Positions 52,766 to 61,799 of a stretch of DNA of 64,000 nucleotides are shown here, in pieces. The translations under genes and the position numbers were made by a program. Positions within the stretch are counted from its first letter, which is position 1; each line of letters starts with the position of its first letter. The stretch is from Miniphocaeibacter massiliensis (lineage in GTDB: Bacteria > Bacillota > Clostridia > Tissierellales > Peptoniphilaceae): positions 186,001 through 250,000 of the forward strand of contig NZ_OCTQ01000002.1 of the NCBI RefSeq assembly GCF_900232905.1, given 5' to 3'. The notes beneath the pieces were generated by a model, which was given only the letters and a program-made list of their open reading frames with translations, did no database searches and was not told where the DNA came from.

Positions 52766-54739
52766 CTATACTCTGTTTTCCAAATATTTTAATCTTTGCT
52801 CTATATTAGCAATCGAGTATTGCTTTCCGTTTTGAATCCACAGCCCACCTTCTATTATTGGACATTTAAGTCTAGGAGTTGTCATCCCATCCAAAGCTGT
52901 GACCTTTTTAAAGAATCTAATTGGATAATCTCCATACATATCAGCTGAAGAGTGTTTATTATTCATATCAAAAACCATATATGGTCCAATTTTACCTTGA
53001 TTATATTCTCCGCCTTGGATAGTACTTGTTATAGCCAAATACCTATTTCCAAAGTGCGACCAAGATCCACCATCTCCATAGGAATTAAGCTCAGTAACTT
53101 TTTCTCCGTCATTCGAAGGGCTATAAAATGTAATTTCAGGACCAGAAATCTCTATTGCTTTTTTTTGGTTAAACTGCGTTTCAATATCTCCTTTTAGGAA
53201 CATTTTCCCTTGGTCATCTATTCCGAATATTCTTTTTCCAGAAAAGCTATATATGTTATAACCATAGTTATTTAACGTAAATGATGAACTTGATCCATCA
53301 GGACGACCTTTCATTTCAAAGGTTCCTTTATCTAAATTTAATATTACCGTTCCTTTTTTATCTTGTAATGTACCAGCTTTTATTAAATCCGCAGTTAAAA
53401 CACCAGTATTTATAAAATCCGCTACTATTCCGCCTTTTATAGTAATAGCTGTTGAAAAAGGACCATTATATCCATTACTAGAAAACCCTATTCCTTCTTT
53501 ATTCATACGAATTACATTCTTTGCTTCTGCAATATTGCTATTGTCCATAATTAATATTTCATAAGGTTTATTGTCAGCATCTTTCCTAGTTATTACATGA
53601 CCGCCTTTATTTCCAGTTATTACATCTTGTGCGTATTGCATTGCACCTGTTAAAAAGTCTGTTGCTTCATCAATTTTGTTATTTAATTGATTGAATGTAA
53701 AATTCATAGATGATAAATCCCTTTTAAAGTTTCCTATAACAAGTGATTTATACCTTTCACCCAAAGCATCATATTTGTACTGAACCACTTGTGATTTTAC
53801 ATCAATCCCTAACTTAGGAACTTTGACAGTAACATAATCATTCAAATTTAATGTTTGTAAAAAATTTAGTTTTTTGTATGCTTCCGTTTTAGAAAGTTCT
53901 ACAAAGTCTACTTTCATACTTATAATGGGTTCATCAATTTTATTTTCACTAAATTGTTTTTCAGCTCTATCTCTTACAAGAGCTTCTATTTCTTTAATCG
54001 GTAGTTCCTTTTCCTCTTCTTCAAGTGTTACCCTGTATTCTTTCACTCTGGGTATTGGATATTTATCCTCTAATGGACTATCTATATATTTTTCAGGAAG
54101 ATAGTATACTTTATTTCCTTCATCAACCCATGTTGGTAATAGTGATGTGACAACTTCTGATGTATCCAGTTCGTCTTCTATTCCTATTAAGTTTTTGCCA
54201 TATTCTATGATATAACCATTATCCTTGCCATCAGCTAAAATATTTATATCAAAATTATCTCTTTCTAAGAGTCCTCCCCACTTATCTAGTATGCAATTAT
54301 CACTTCCCATAATTGCTTCTACTGGGTTTTTTCTAATATAATATGCTGTATTGTAAACTTGAAGGTTGCTATATCCTCTAAATCTGTGCTCTACTTTTGC
54401 ATTTTCCAATATATAATTCAAAGCTCCCATTGCACTTGTTTCTACAGGTCTAACATCTAACAAGAAATTTCCACACAAATCATAAAAGATATGCTCTGCA
54501 TCAACTAATATTTCATTAAGAGTCTTTGTAGCCTTCGTAATTCTAAATAACTGTTCACCTCTTGGAGTTTGAACTTTTAATATGTTTAATTCTTTCAATA
54601 AATCTACATATTCCAAAGAGGCTTCTAACCCTAAATTAAACATGCCATTTGTCTTCTCTTCAACTTCACAACTATATGGTTTTATAACTGTACCATTATG
54701 GGTGAAATCAGTTTCCAATTGATCGTATACTTTTACCAT
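52766..54739 (-). CDS. Phage tail endopeptidase / tail-spike structural protein
   Basis: 657 aa from ATG 54739 with AGGTGG eight nt before; two GTG codons just upstream are rejected. N-terminal 340 residues have the prophage-tail (Siphovirus Gp37/TIGR01665) pattern: EVEEKTNGMFNLGLEASLEY, ITKATKTLNEILVDAEHIFYDL, LNDYVTVKVPKLGIDVKSQV. Then INTGVLTADLIKAGTL, the usual linker to the tail-tip beta-region. It follows Dit by overlap. Confidence 0.9.
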   Translation of the reverse strand: MVKVYDQLETDFTHNGTVIKPYSCEVEEKTNGMFNLGLEASLEYVDLLKELNILKVQTPRGEQLFRITKATKTLNEILVDAEHIFYDLCGNFLLDVRPVETSAMGALNYILENAKVEHRFRGYSNLQVYNTAYYIRKNPVEAIMGSDNCILDKWGGLLERDNFDINILADGKDNGYIIEYGKNLIGIEDELDTSEVVTSLLPTWVDEGNKVYYLPEKYIDSPLEDKYPIPRVKEYRVTLEEEEKELPIKEIEALVRDRAEKQFSENKIDEPIISMKVDFVELSKTEAYKKLNFLQTLNLNDYVTVKVPKLGIDVKSQVVQYKYDALGERYKSLVIGNFKRDLSSMNFTFNQLNNKIDEATDFLTGAMQYAQDVITGNKGGHVITRKDADNKPYEILIMDNSNIAEAKNVIRMNKEGIGFSSNGYNGPFSTAITIKGGIVADFINTGVLTADLIKAGTLQDKKGTVILNLDKGTFEMKGRPDGSSSSFTLNNYGYNIYSFSGKRIFGIDDQGKMFLKGDIETQFNQKKAIEISGPEITFYSPSNDGEKVTELNSYGDGGSWSHFGNRYLAITSTIQGGEYNQGKIGPYMVFDMNNKHSSADMYGDYPIRFFKKVTALDGMTTPRLKCPIIEGGLWIQNGKQYSIANIEQRLKYLENRV

Positions 54740-55419
54740 AATCTGCACCACCTAGGCTTTATTTCAATATTACAATTTATTCTTTTTATAGTATTTTCCC
54801 CCTTTTTTAAAACAGGAAATAACCCTTCAATCTTTTTTTCCTTTTTATCATATTCTGAATAACAAACACCTAATTCACTATCAATGAAAGCATGGTCAAT
54901 CACATCATACACTTGTATATAATTGTTACCAATCCAAAAAGAGAGATTACCTTCTCCCTTGAGTTTTATTAAAGGTTTAGCCGGTATAGAGTATTCGTTG
55001 TACAAAGTTAATGAATTTTCTTCCAAAACTATAGCATTTTCACCTACATCTAATCTGAAAAATGGTTGTATTTTAAAAGGGACTTCAATATATCTTGTAT
55101 TAAGTCCCCTTACCTGTACTATTTTATAATCATCATATACACTTGCTTTGTAAAATCCTCCTGGCTCTCTAGATATTTTCAAATTTCCTTCTCCAGTTAG
55201 CCAGTCGTCAAAATTAACATTTCCATCTTTATCGTATAAAGTAATTGTCCTAGTATATCCATTGTATTTTCCTGTACGTTCAATAGGTGTATCGGAGCGA
55301 CCTGGGATATTGTCATATATTATTACTTCTTCTTGAGGTTTAACTTTCTCCCCTATATCACTAACATAAAGGTTTCTAAAATCCATGTTACTTTTTCCTT
55401 TAAATTCTATTTTATCCAA
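54733..55419 (-). CDS. Distal tail protein (Dit)
   Basis: About 228 aa. Two starts are possible: TTG 55419 with AGGAGG seven nt before (used here) or a later ATG. It has IEFKGKSNMDF, then YNGYTRTITLYDKDG and SREPGGFYKASVYDDY, the Dit/PblA pattern. It overlaps the tape-measure stop and the tail endopeptidase start. Confidence 0.9.
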   Translation of the reverse strand: MDKIEFKGKSNMDFRNLYVSDIGEKVKPQEEVIIYDNIPGRSDTPIERTGKYNGYTRTITLYDKDGNVNFDDWLTGEGNLKISREPGGFYKASVYDDYKIVQVRGLNTRYIEVPFKIQPFFRLDVGENAIVLEENSLTLYNEYSIPAKPLIKLKGEGNLSFWIGNNYIQVYDVIDHAFIDSELGVCYSEYDKKEKKIEGLFPVLKKGENTIKRINCNIEIKPRWCRLW

Positions 55420-58400
55420 GACCAACTCCTCCTATCTCTCTACGATTTCTAGATTCTATTTCCTCGCTTATTAATGGTGCTAAAACTCTAGCTAAAGTTC
55501 TATCTCCTATATTTATATTTATAGGTTTGGATATTTTCTCGAATAATGGTACCAATGCTGAATAATCGCTATTTCCAGTAAAACCTAATTCTTTTAATGC
55601 ACTTGCTAATATACCACTTAATTTCTCTATTGGTAATACAGCTTCTGCTCCTGCTTCTCCTACTCCATGAACGCCATTTGGGGTGTTAAATAACGTTGGG
55701 CTTTGAAATATTGCTCCATCTTTGTGCCACTCTATTCCAAATGTTGGAACTTGCGGAGGTGCTAAAGAAAATTTACCATTTATTACAATTTTAGGCAGTT
55801 TCAAATCTGGCAATTTCCATTTGAATTTAAAGAAACTTTTTATTTTATCGATAGCTTTTTTAACAACATCTCTTGCGCCATTTATTTTGTCTGAAATAGC
55901 TGTTTTTATTCCATTGAAAATGGTACTTACTGTATTTTTAGCAGAATTAAAAGCTGTTGATATACTTGTCTTTATTCCATTTACTACTGTTGATACCTTA
56001 GTTTTTATTCCATCCCATATTGTGGAAATAGTTGTTTTTATACCATTTACTATTGTTGATACGGTATTTTTAATAGCATTCCATACTGTAGATATCACAG
56101 ATTTTATACTATCCATTACGGTAGTTACTTTTGTTTTTATAGCATCAAAAACGGTGCTTATAGTTGAACTTATTGCATTTATAACTGTAGATACTGTGCT
56201 TTTAATACCTTCCCATATAGTTGAGAAGAATGTTTTTATCCCTTCCCATATTGGAGTTATAAAATCTCTTATAGCTGTCATTACGGTATTTATAACTTCT
56301 GATACTGCATTTATTGCAGAGCTTACTTTTTCTTTTATATACTCCCAAGCTCCTATTATTATTTCTTTACAATTCTCCCAGATAAATCTAAATGGTAATG
56401 TAATCAAGTCAAAAGCTAATCCAAAAATCTCAGCAATAAACTGTATAGCTACACTTATAATATTTGTTATAGTCTCCCAAGCTATTGATACAGCTTCTGT
56501 AATTCCTGTCCATATACCAGTAAAAAACTCTACTATTCCAGTCCATATTCCTACAAAGAATTCCTTAATTGCATTTAATTTTTCAGAAAAGAAAGTTGAT
56601 ATTCCTTCCCATATTCCTACGAAGAATTCTTTTATTCCTGTCCAAAAACCATCCCAAGAAGTTCCAAACCAACCTAATACCACATCTACTTGAGCTTTTA
56701 TTTTATCTAAAAATCCTTTTAATGTATCTATTACACCTTTCCAAACTGAACCAAATACATCCTTTATTCCTTGCCATACTCTATCCCAATCACCTTTGAA
56801 TATTCCAATGAATATATCTAATACACCTAAAATTACACCTGTAACAGTCTCTATCGTATTGGCAATTTGTTTAAATGCATACTCAAATACTGGTGCTACA
56901 AAATCACAAAAAGCCATCCATACTGCTTTAATAACATCTGTGATACTTTCAAATTTAAATCCAAGTTCATTTAATCTATCAACTATTCCTTGAAAGAATC
57001 CAGAAAGAGTATTTTTTATTCCTTGCCATATGCCAGTTATCTTATTTCTAAATTCTTCATTTGTTTTCCATAAAGTTATAAAAGCAGCTACCATTGCTAC
57101 AATTACACCAATAACAACTCCTATTGGTGCACCAAGACCAGCGAATACTCCTTTTAAACTTCCTAGAACTTTAGCAAGTCCTGCTGAAGCACCACTTGTA
57201 GCGGAAACTCCTGTTTTAACAACAGCTAATGCATTTGAAAATATACCTATAACCGAAAAAATCTTAGAAAACACTAATAATAGAGGCCCTATACATGCTG
57301 CTATAGCTCCAAAAGTAACTACCATTTTCTTAGAGCCATCAGACAAATTATTAAATTTATCAACTAAATCTTTTATCCATCCCGCTATTTTTGAAATTGC
57401 GGGAGCTAAAACATCCCCTATTGAAATAGCAGCAGTTTCCAAAGCACCTTTCATTTCTTCAATAGCCCCGCCAAGTCCACCATTCATGGTTTCAGCCATT
57501 TCAGCAGCTGCGCCTTCTGAATTATTAAGAGAGCCTGTCAATTCATTTATCTTGTCTGGTCCAGCATCCATTAATGCCAACATTCCAGATAGGGCTTCTT
57601 GACCAAATAATGTTGTTATTGCATTTTGCTTTTGTTCATCGGTTAAACCACTAGTTTTGCTTTGTAATTCTCCAATTATGCTACCTAATGGTTTCATTTT
57701 TCCTTGAGCATCAAAGAACTCAATTCCAAGCTCTCCCATGGTTTCTTTCATAGCCTTAGTAGGTTTAGCTAGCCTACTAAAAGCACCTCTAAGAGTTGTT
57801 CCTGCTTGTGAACCTTTTATTCCTGCATCTGACATTATCCCTATTGCTGATGCTGTTTCTTCTATACTTAACCCTAAAGCTGATGCTACTGGTCCAGCAT
57901 ATTTAAAAGCTTCCGCCATATCTACAACTTCAGCATTAGTGTCTGCCGCTGCTCTTGCAAAAACATCTGCGACGTGTCCTGTTTCCGATGCATCTAAATT
58001 AAATTGTCTTATTGCAGTTGCCGCTGCCTCTGATGCTAAACCCACATCTTTACCACTAATTGCAGCTAAATCTAAAACCCCAGGCATTGCTGACATAATT
58101 TCTTTGACTTCAAAACCTGCACTAGCCATATTTTCAAAACCTACCGCTGTTTCTGTCGCACTAAATACTGTAGAAGCTCCCAAATCCAAAGCCTGCTTTT
58201 TAAGTGCCTCAAATTCTTCTCCAGTTGCTCCCGATATAGCTTGAACTCTTCTCATCTGACTATCAAATTCAACAAATGTCTTTGTAGAAGCAGCTGCTAT
58301 TGCTGTTAAAGGTAACGTAACTCCTTTAGTTAAAGCACTTCCCATTTTCCCAGTTGTTGAACTAAGTTTGTCCATCTTTCCAGAAAACTGGTTTAGCCCA

Positions 58401-59149
58401 GAACTAACATTGGCATATTCATTTGCAAATTCTTGAGCTGTCGTTTTAGTTTCTAGCAATTCTTTTTCAAGTTTGTTTACTTCTGTGGCATTCTCGCCAT
58501 ATTCAGCCTTAGTTAATTCCAATTGTTGTTCAAGGTTTTTAGTTTGAGCCGCTGTATTTTCCATTGCAGACTTAAGATATTCTTGTCTGATTTTTAATTT
58601 GTCAGATTCTTTGGCATTATTACCTAAACTAGCAATCTGTAAATCATATGACTTTGACAATTTTTCAGCACTAGACTGTAATTTTTCTTGTTCTCCAGAA
58701 AGTTCGCTCAATTTGGATTTTCTTTCCTCACTTGCTTTAGCAGCTTCTCTTTCTGCTGGAGTTAAATTATCCAATTGTCCTTTATAAGACTTTATTTGGT
58801 TTTCTGCTTTTAATACTTCTCTACTTAAAGCATCATACTCATCTTGTCCTATATCTCCTCTTTCTAAGGCAGCAACTGCTTGCTCTTGTGCTATTTTTAA
58901 TGTTTTTAGCTTTTCTTCCGTATTTGATATAGCTTCAGATAAAACTCTTTGCTTTTGTGCTACAAGGTCAAGATTTCCTGGATTAAACTTTAAAGACTTT
59001 TCTATGTCTCTTAATTGTTGGTTTAAATCTCTTGATGTTTTATTAACATCCTTCAAGGCTGATTGTAGTTTGGTGGTATTCCCGCCAATTTCAACCGTTA
59101 TTCCTTTTATATTTCCTGCTATATTTCTCACCACCTTGTTTTTAGACAT
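55412..59149 (-). CDS. Phage tail tape measure protein
   Basis: About 1245 aa from ATG 59149 (a TTG four codons earlier has no site). N-terminal coiled coil (residues 30-260), then the TP901-type core with SAFSRLAKPTKAM and MSDAGIKGSQAGTTLRGAF, several hydrophobic helices (about 610-700), Trp-rich segments FFVGIWEGI, and a nine-unit 11-residue repeat (S/T-T-x-x-N/D-x-I-K-x-x-V/I). It ends with GVHGVGEAGAEAVLPIEKL, typical of tape measures. Sets tail length. Confidence 0.95.
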   Translation of the reverse strand: MSKNKVVRNIAGNIKGITVEIGGNTTKLQSALKDVNKTSRDLNQQLRDIEKSLKFNPGNLDLVAQKQRVLSEAISNTEEKLKTLKIAQEQAVAALERGDIGQDEYDALSREVLKAENQIKSYKGQLDNLTPAEREAAKASEERKSKLSELSGEQEKLQSSAEKLSKSYDLQIASLGNNAKESDKLKIRQEYLKSAMENTAAQTKNLEQQLELTKAEYGENATEVNKLEKELLETKTTAQEFANEYANVSSGLNQFSGKMDKLSSTTGKMGSALTKGVTLPLTAIAAASTKTFVEFDSQMRRVQAISGATGEEFEALKKQALDLGASTVFSATETAVGFENMASAGFEVKEIMSAMPGVLDLAAISGKDVGLASEAAATAIRQFNLDASETGHVADVFARAAADTNAEVVDMAEAFKYAGPVASALGLSIEETASAIGIMSDAGIKGSQAGTTLRGAFSRLAKPTKAMKETMGELGIEFFDAQGKMKPLGSIIGELQSKTSGLTDEQKQNAITTLFGQEALSGMLALMDAGPDKINELTGSLNNSEGAAAEMAETMNGGLGGAIEEMKGALETAAISIGDVLAPAISKIAGWIKDLVDKFNNLSDGSKKMVVTFGAIAACIGPLLLVFSKIFSVIGIFSNALAVVKTGVSATSGASAGLAKVLGSLKGVFAGLGAPIGVVIGVIVAMVAAFITLWKTNEEFRNKITGIWQGIKNTLSGFFQGIVDRLNELGFKFESITDVIKAVWMAFCDFVAPVFEYAFKQIANTIETVTGVILGVLDIFIGIFKGDWDRVWQGIKDVFGSVWKGVIDTLKGFLDKIKAQVDVVLGWFGTSWDGFWTGIKEFFVGIWEGISTFFSEKLNAIKEFFVGIWTGIVEFFTGIWTGITEAVSIAWETITNIISVAIQFIAEIFGLAFDLITLPFRFIWENCKEIIIGAWEYIKEKVSSAINAVSEVINTVMTAIRDFITPIWEGIKTFFSTIWEGIKSTVSTVINAISSTISTVFDAIKTKVTTVMDSIKSVISTVWNAIKNTVSTIVNGIKTTISTIWDGIKTKVSTVVNGIKTSISTAFNSAKNTVSTIFNGIKTAISDKINGARDVVKKAIDKIKSFFKFKWKLPDLKLPKIVINGKFSLAPPQVPTFGIEWHKDGAIFQSPTLFNTPNGVHGVGEAGAEAVLPIEKLSGILASALKELGFTGNSDYSALVPLFEKISKPININIGDRTLARVLAPLISEEIESRNRREIGGVGLG
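55895..56191 (-). repeat. Nine 33-bp tandem repeats in the tape-measure gene
   Basis: 297 bp, exactly nine 11-codon units (first STVINAISSTI, second STVFDAIKTKV, last STIFNGIKTAI). Within the repeat positions 1-2, 5, 7-8 and 11 are conserved. Such 11-residue repeats are known in tape measures of siphoviruses. Confidence 0.9.
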
Positions 59150-59183
59150 AAAAAAAGACAACCTATAAAAGTTGTCTTTAAGT
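59148..59183 (-). terminator. Terminator-like hairpin before the tape-measure gene
   Basis: Stem AAAGACAAC/GTTGTCTTT on the minus strand (59154-59162 with 59171-59179), followed by TTTTTTTATG; the T-run ends at the tape-measure start codon. It could terminate part of the transcripts or slow polymerase. Confidence 0.65.
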
Positions 59184-59188
59184 TATAT

Positions 59189-59808
59189 TTAAAAGTTGTC
59201 AAAATCTGCTTGTGTTGCTTTTATTACCATTGGTTTATCTTTTTTCTTTTCTTCTGAATGATACGAATTATTATAGGTAATTATATAATCGTTAATTTGT
59301 CCTATTTCCATATCCTTAAAATCTTCTATAGATAAACCCCTTTGTGTTGCAGCAACCATTATCATATCGATCGTTACTTCTTCATCGGACTCTGTTTCTT
59401 TTTTTTTGATTCTATAGTTGTAGATAGTGAATTTAATAAATCAGGGAATACTTTACCTACAACATCAAATATAGGAAATTTTTCAAAACTGCCTAACCAA
59501 GATTCAAAATCTCCTATATTTTTATCAGCTGTTAAAGCCAAAGCGTATAAGATTTTATATACATCTAAAAGCTCTATATCTTCAGCATTATCTAAAACTT
59601 GAGGTAATAAAGAAACAATACCAGAAATTCCAATCTCTGATTGACCATTGCCATCTTCTTTTATTACTTCTGTTAATGGAACAATAGCTTTTATCATTGG
59701 CATTATGACTTTTAGTACATCTTGCTTAAATACCTTCTTGTAGTTGAATGCAAATATTGCACTACAACTAAATTTCACATCCCTATTATCTATTTTTACA
59801 GTTATCAT
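59189..59808 (-). CDS. Tail assembly chaperone gpGT (by -1 ribosomal frameshift)
   Basis: The gpG frame runs into a nine-A run (59399-59407) giving A AAA AAG at 59404-59398; a -1 shift leads to a frame that continues 69 codons and ends in the typical T-domain tail: GLSIEDFKDMEIGQINDYI, then KATQADFDNF. The ending ATQADFDxF is the classic C-terminus of gpGT in Firmicute phages. Fusion would be 206 aa. The second frame has no ribosome site of its own. Positions given span both frames. Confidence 0.85.
59374..59808 (-). CDS. Tail assembly chaperone gpG (no frameshift)
   Basis: 144 aa. It recruits the tape measure during tail assembly. Segments CSAIFAFNYKKVFKQDV and VKVIMPMIKAIVPLTEV fit gpG-like proteins, with the lysine-rich end ESKKKKQSPMKK. 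Directly downstream of the major tail protein (3 nt). Confidence 0.88.
   Translation of the reverse strand: MITVKIDNRDVKFSCSAIFAFNYKKVFKQDVLKVIMPMIKAIVPLTEVIKEDGNGQSEIGISGIVSLLPQVLDNAEDIELLDVYKILYALALTADKNIGDFESWLGSFEKFPIFDVVGKVFPDLLNSLSTTIESKKKKQSPMKK
59398..59404 (-). promoter_or_regulatory. Slippery site for -1 frameshift
   Basis: Heptamer A-AAA-AAG (59404-59398, minus strand) within a nine-A run, in the gpG frame. Between the gpG stop (59374) and here no strong pseudoknot is evident by eye. Confidence 0.8.
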
Positions 59809-59811
59809 TTA

Positions 59812-60402
59812 TTAAGCCTCCGGTGTTGTAAATACTGGTTCATAAGGAGCATCGAAAAACTTAGCATATGCTTCTGGGTTTCTGTCCTCATATAATTTAG
59901 CCTTAACTAACTTATCTTTTAATCTAGGCATCATTTTAAAAGTAAATACATTAGCGGTAGGTTCTACACTTTCACCTTTTGTTGTTTTTTCGTCAGATGG
60001 TCTTTGGCTCATTGAGCAATAAAAACCAAATACTCTGGCATTATTTTGATCCCCTATAAATTGAAAAGATATTCCAAAATTCTTTTGTTTAGCTTCTGAC
60101 GATTCAATTAAAGCTCCGTTGTTATCCTTTATAATTCCAAGTATTTTTGTTTCCATTTCTTCTGGTAATTGATATGATTCCCATTCTCCTTCATATCCAC
60201 CATTTGCTGATATTGTTACATAAGCAGAGTTATCAGCGTATATTGTTGAACTATCCCCTATAGGAGATAATTTCATTGTTACAGCTCCCAAAACCCTTAT
60301 TGGTGTTTTAGCATATTCTATATCTTGTCCATTCTCATTTTCTATTGGCCATATGTGTACATTCTCTATACCATATTCGTATTTATTATTTTTCCCTTCC
60401 AT
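59812..60402 (-). CDS. Major tail protein (phi13 family)
   Basis: 196 aa. N-terminal NKYEYGIENVHIWPIE then TPIRVLGAVTMKLSPIGDSS and VTISANGGYEGEWESYQL, characteristic of the phi13-type tail tube protein. Placed 11 nt after the tail terminator and 3 nt before gpG. Confidence 0.92.
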   Translation of the reverse strand: MEGKNNKYEYGIENVHIWPIENENGQDIEYAKTPIRVLGAVTMKLSPIGDSSTIYADNSAYVTISANGGYEGEWESYQLPEEMETKILGIIKDNNGALIESSEAKQKNFGISFQFIGDQNNARVFGFYCSMSQRPSDEKTTKGESVEPTANVFTFKMMPRLKDKLVKAKLYEDRNPEAYAKFFDAPYEPVFTTPEA

Positions 60403-60413
60403 TTGTTTCCTCC

Positions 60414-60719
60414 TTAAATGTTGTAAATTATTTCAAATATATTTTCTTCAGAAATAAAAATATCCTCGGATTTTTCCCAAGGATATTCATTTTCATTTAA
60501 TATATTTTCTATTGTATTTTCTATTTTTTCATCTTTCTTTTCAAAATAAAGCTCTAATCTATAATTGTTTTTTGAACTGTAAACCGAGTTATCAGCTTCT
60601 ATTTTTTTAACTCCATCACCCAAGTAAACAATATAAGGTGGAGTTAACTTATCTTTATTTCTCCCATATTGAATAGGTTTATTTAAAGCATTTTCTATTA
60701 ATTCAAATATTTTATTCAT
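60414..60719 (-). CDS. Tail terminator / head-tail component
   Basis: 101 aa. It has LTPPYIVYLGDGVKKIEADNSVYSSKNNY and KSEDIFISEENIFEIIY (in part), a pattern of the tail terminator family in siphophages. It overlaps the gp10-type gene. Confidence 0.75.
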   Translation of the reverse strand: MNKIFELIENALNKPIQYGRNKDKLTPPYIVYLGDGVKKIEADNSVYSSKNNYRLELYFEKKDEKIENTIENILNENEYPWEKSEDIFISEENIFEIIYNI

Positions 60720-61086
60720 TTTCTAATAGTTTTTTAACTCCTTTCTCATACTCTTCAACCATAAGTTTTTCAGTTGGAGCAAAGTGAGGAGTTGCAGAAG
60801 TTCTTCCACCACTTCTTGTAGCAGCTCCAAATTCTGTAAGGTGAGTTAGACTCGGTATTTTTTCATTATGGAGTACAAAAGTATTATTTACTCCTAAATA
60901 TTGTGTAGTTATAGAGAAACCCTTGTAATACTTAGGTCTATCTCTAGGTGCAAGTTTTTTTATTTCTTTTAAACCTTTTTCAGCAACTTCTGCTCCTAAA
61001 TTATCCAATCCACTTCTGACTCCAGAAACATATTCATCGATTATACTACTCAATTCTTTATCTAAATTAATTGCCAATTTTCTCAC
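60712..61086 (-). CDS. HK97 gp10-family head-tail protein
   Basis: 124 aa, GTG start. Segments LAPRDRPKYYKGF, VLHNEKIPSLTHLTEFG and the family pattern HFAPTEKLMVEEYEKGV. Overlaps neighbours on both sides by 8-20 nt. Confidence 0.9.
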   Translation of the reverse strand: MRKLAINLDKELSSIIDEYVSGVRSGLDNLGAEVAEKGLKEIKKLAPRDRPKYYKGFSITTQYLGVNNTFVLHNEKIPSLTHLTEFGAATRSGGRTSATPHFAPTEKLMVEEYEKGVKKLLENE

Positions 61087-61372
61087 CTACTGTAAGTTCT
61101 ATATAATCATTGTTTCTATAAGTTTTTAATACTTGTAATTCTTGATTTTTATATATCACTTTCTCTTGCCCTTCATATTCAAAATCGTGTAGTACCAGAA
61201 TATATGAAGGTTTAAGTCCTTGACTTCCTGCATTATAAAACTCTACCCTAGATATGGATTTTTCATTGCAAAAAACCTCTGCTTCAACTTTCTCTTCTAT
61301 GTGATTTTTAGATTCATCATATCCTATTATCTTTACTTCTACTAAAATTACTACTTCATCAAATGTCAGCAT
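61067..61372 (-). CDS. Head-tail adaptor (head closure) protein
   Basis: 101 aa, mostly beta pattern, with RVEFYNAGSQGLKPSYILVLHDFEYEGQEKVIYKN (in part), typical of head closure proteins of HK97/SPP1 type. It overlaps the connector gene (14 nt) and the gp10 gene (20 nt). Confidence 0.75.
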   Translation of the reverse strand: MLTFDEVVILVEVKIIGYDESKNHIEEKVEAEVFCNEKSISRVEFYNAGSQGLKPSYILVLHDFEYEGQEKVIYKNQELQVLKTYRNNDYIELTVGEKIGN

Positions 61373-61628
61373 TTTTATTACCTATAATGAGATTGTGTAG
61401 CCTCCATTGTAAGTGCCTTGGTAGTCCGCTTTGCTCTCCTTTGTTTTCATATCTGTAACAAGCATAATCAGCTATAAACATTTGATGTGTTAGATTCTTA
61501 GAGTCTAGTATTAAACCTTGGATCTCTTTTAATTCTTTTTCGAGACCATCTATAATAGCATTTAGATAATCATCTCTTTTACTACTAGATATTCCCAATC
61601 TAGCCTTTACTAACTCTAGTGTTCCCAT
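61359..61628 (-). CDS. Head-tail connector protein
   Basis: 89 aa, all-helical: VKARLGISSSKRDDYLNAII, then MFIADYACYRYENKG. This is the pattern of Phage_connect_1/QLRG-type connectors. Sits between capsid and head-closure genes. Confidence 0.8.
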   Translation of the reverse strand: MGTLELVKARLGISSSKRDDYLNAIIDGLEKELKEIQGLILDSKNLTHQMFIADYACYRYENKGEQSGLPRHLQWRLHNLIIGNKNADI

Positions 61629-61641
61629 ATTATCAACACCT

Positions 61642-61797
61642 TTATTTTTCTTTTGTTTCTTCTTTTATTTCTTCAACAAATTTTCCAACTTTCAAAATTT
61701 CTTCATATCTTTTTTTGGATATGGAAAAGGTGTCTCCAACATCTCGGATAACACCTTCTTTTTTATCTTTGAATTTTACTTTAGTTATTACTTTCAT
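61642..61797 (-). CDS. Small conserved phage protein before the connector
   Basis: 51 codons from ATG 61797, AGAGG about six nt upstream. Pattern VKFKDKKEGVIRDVGDTFSISKKRYEEI, typical of small proteins following the capsid gene in many Firmicute phages. Function unknown. It starts just inside the capsid stop region. Confidence 0.75.
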   Translation of the reverse strand: MKVITKVKFKDKKEGVIRDVGDTFSISKKRYEEILKVGKFVEEIKEETKEK

Positions 61798-61799
61798 AT

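Noticed and set aside
55895-56191. CRISPR-like array
   Set aside because: Regular 33-bp units are coding repeats within the tape-measure gene with no spacers; no other regular repeat was seen in the window.
55722-56693. Long plus-strand open frame of 323 codons
   Set aside because: Lies opposite the repetitive C-terminal part of the tape-measure gene; its length comes from the 33-bp repeats and it has no ribosome site.
57030-58244. Plus-strand frames of 190 and 168 codons
   Set aside because: Antisense to the Ala-rich region of the tape-measure gene; low stop density there is a codon effect.
59189-59373. Separate gene for the gpT part
   Set aside because: It has no ribosome site of its own and is continuous with the -1 frame from the slippery run, so it is a frameshift product.
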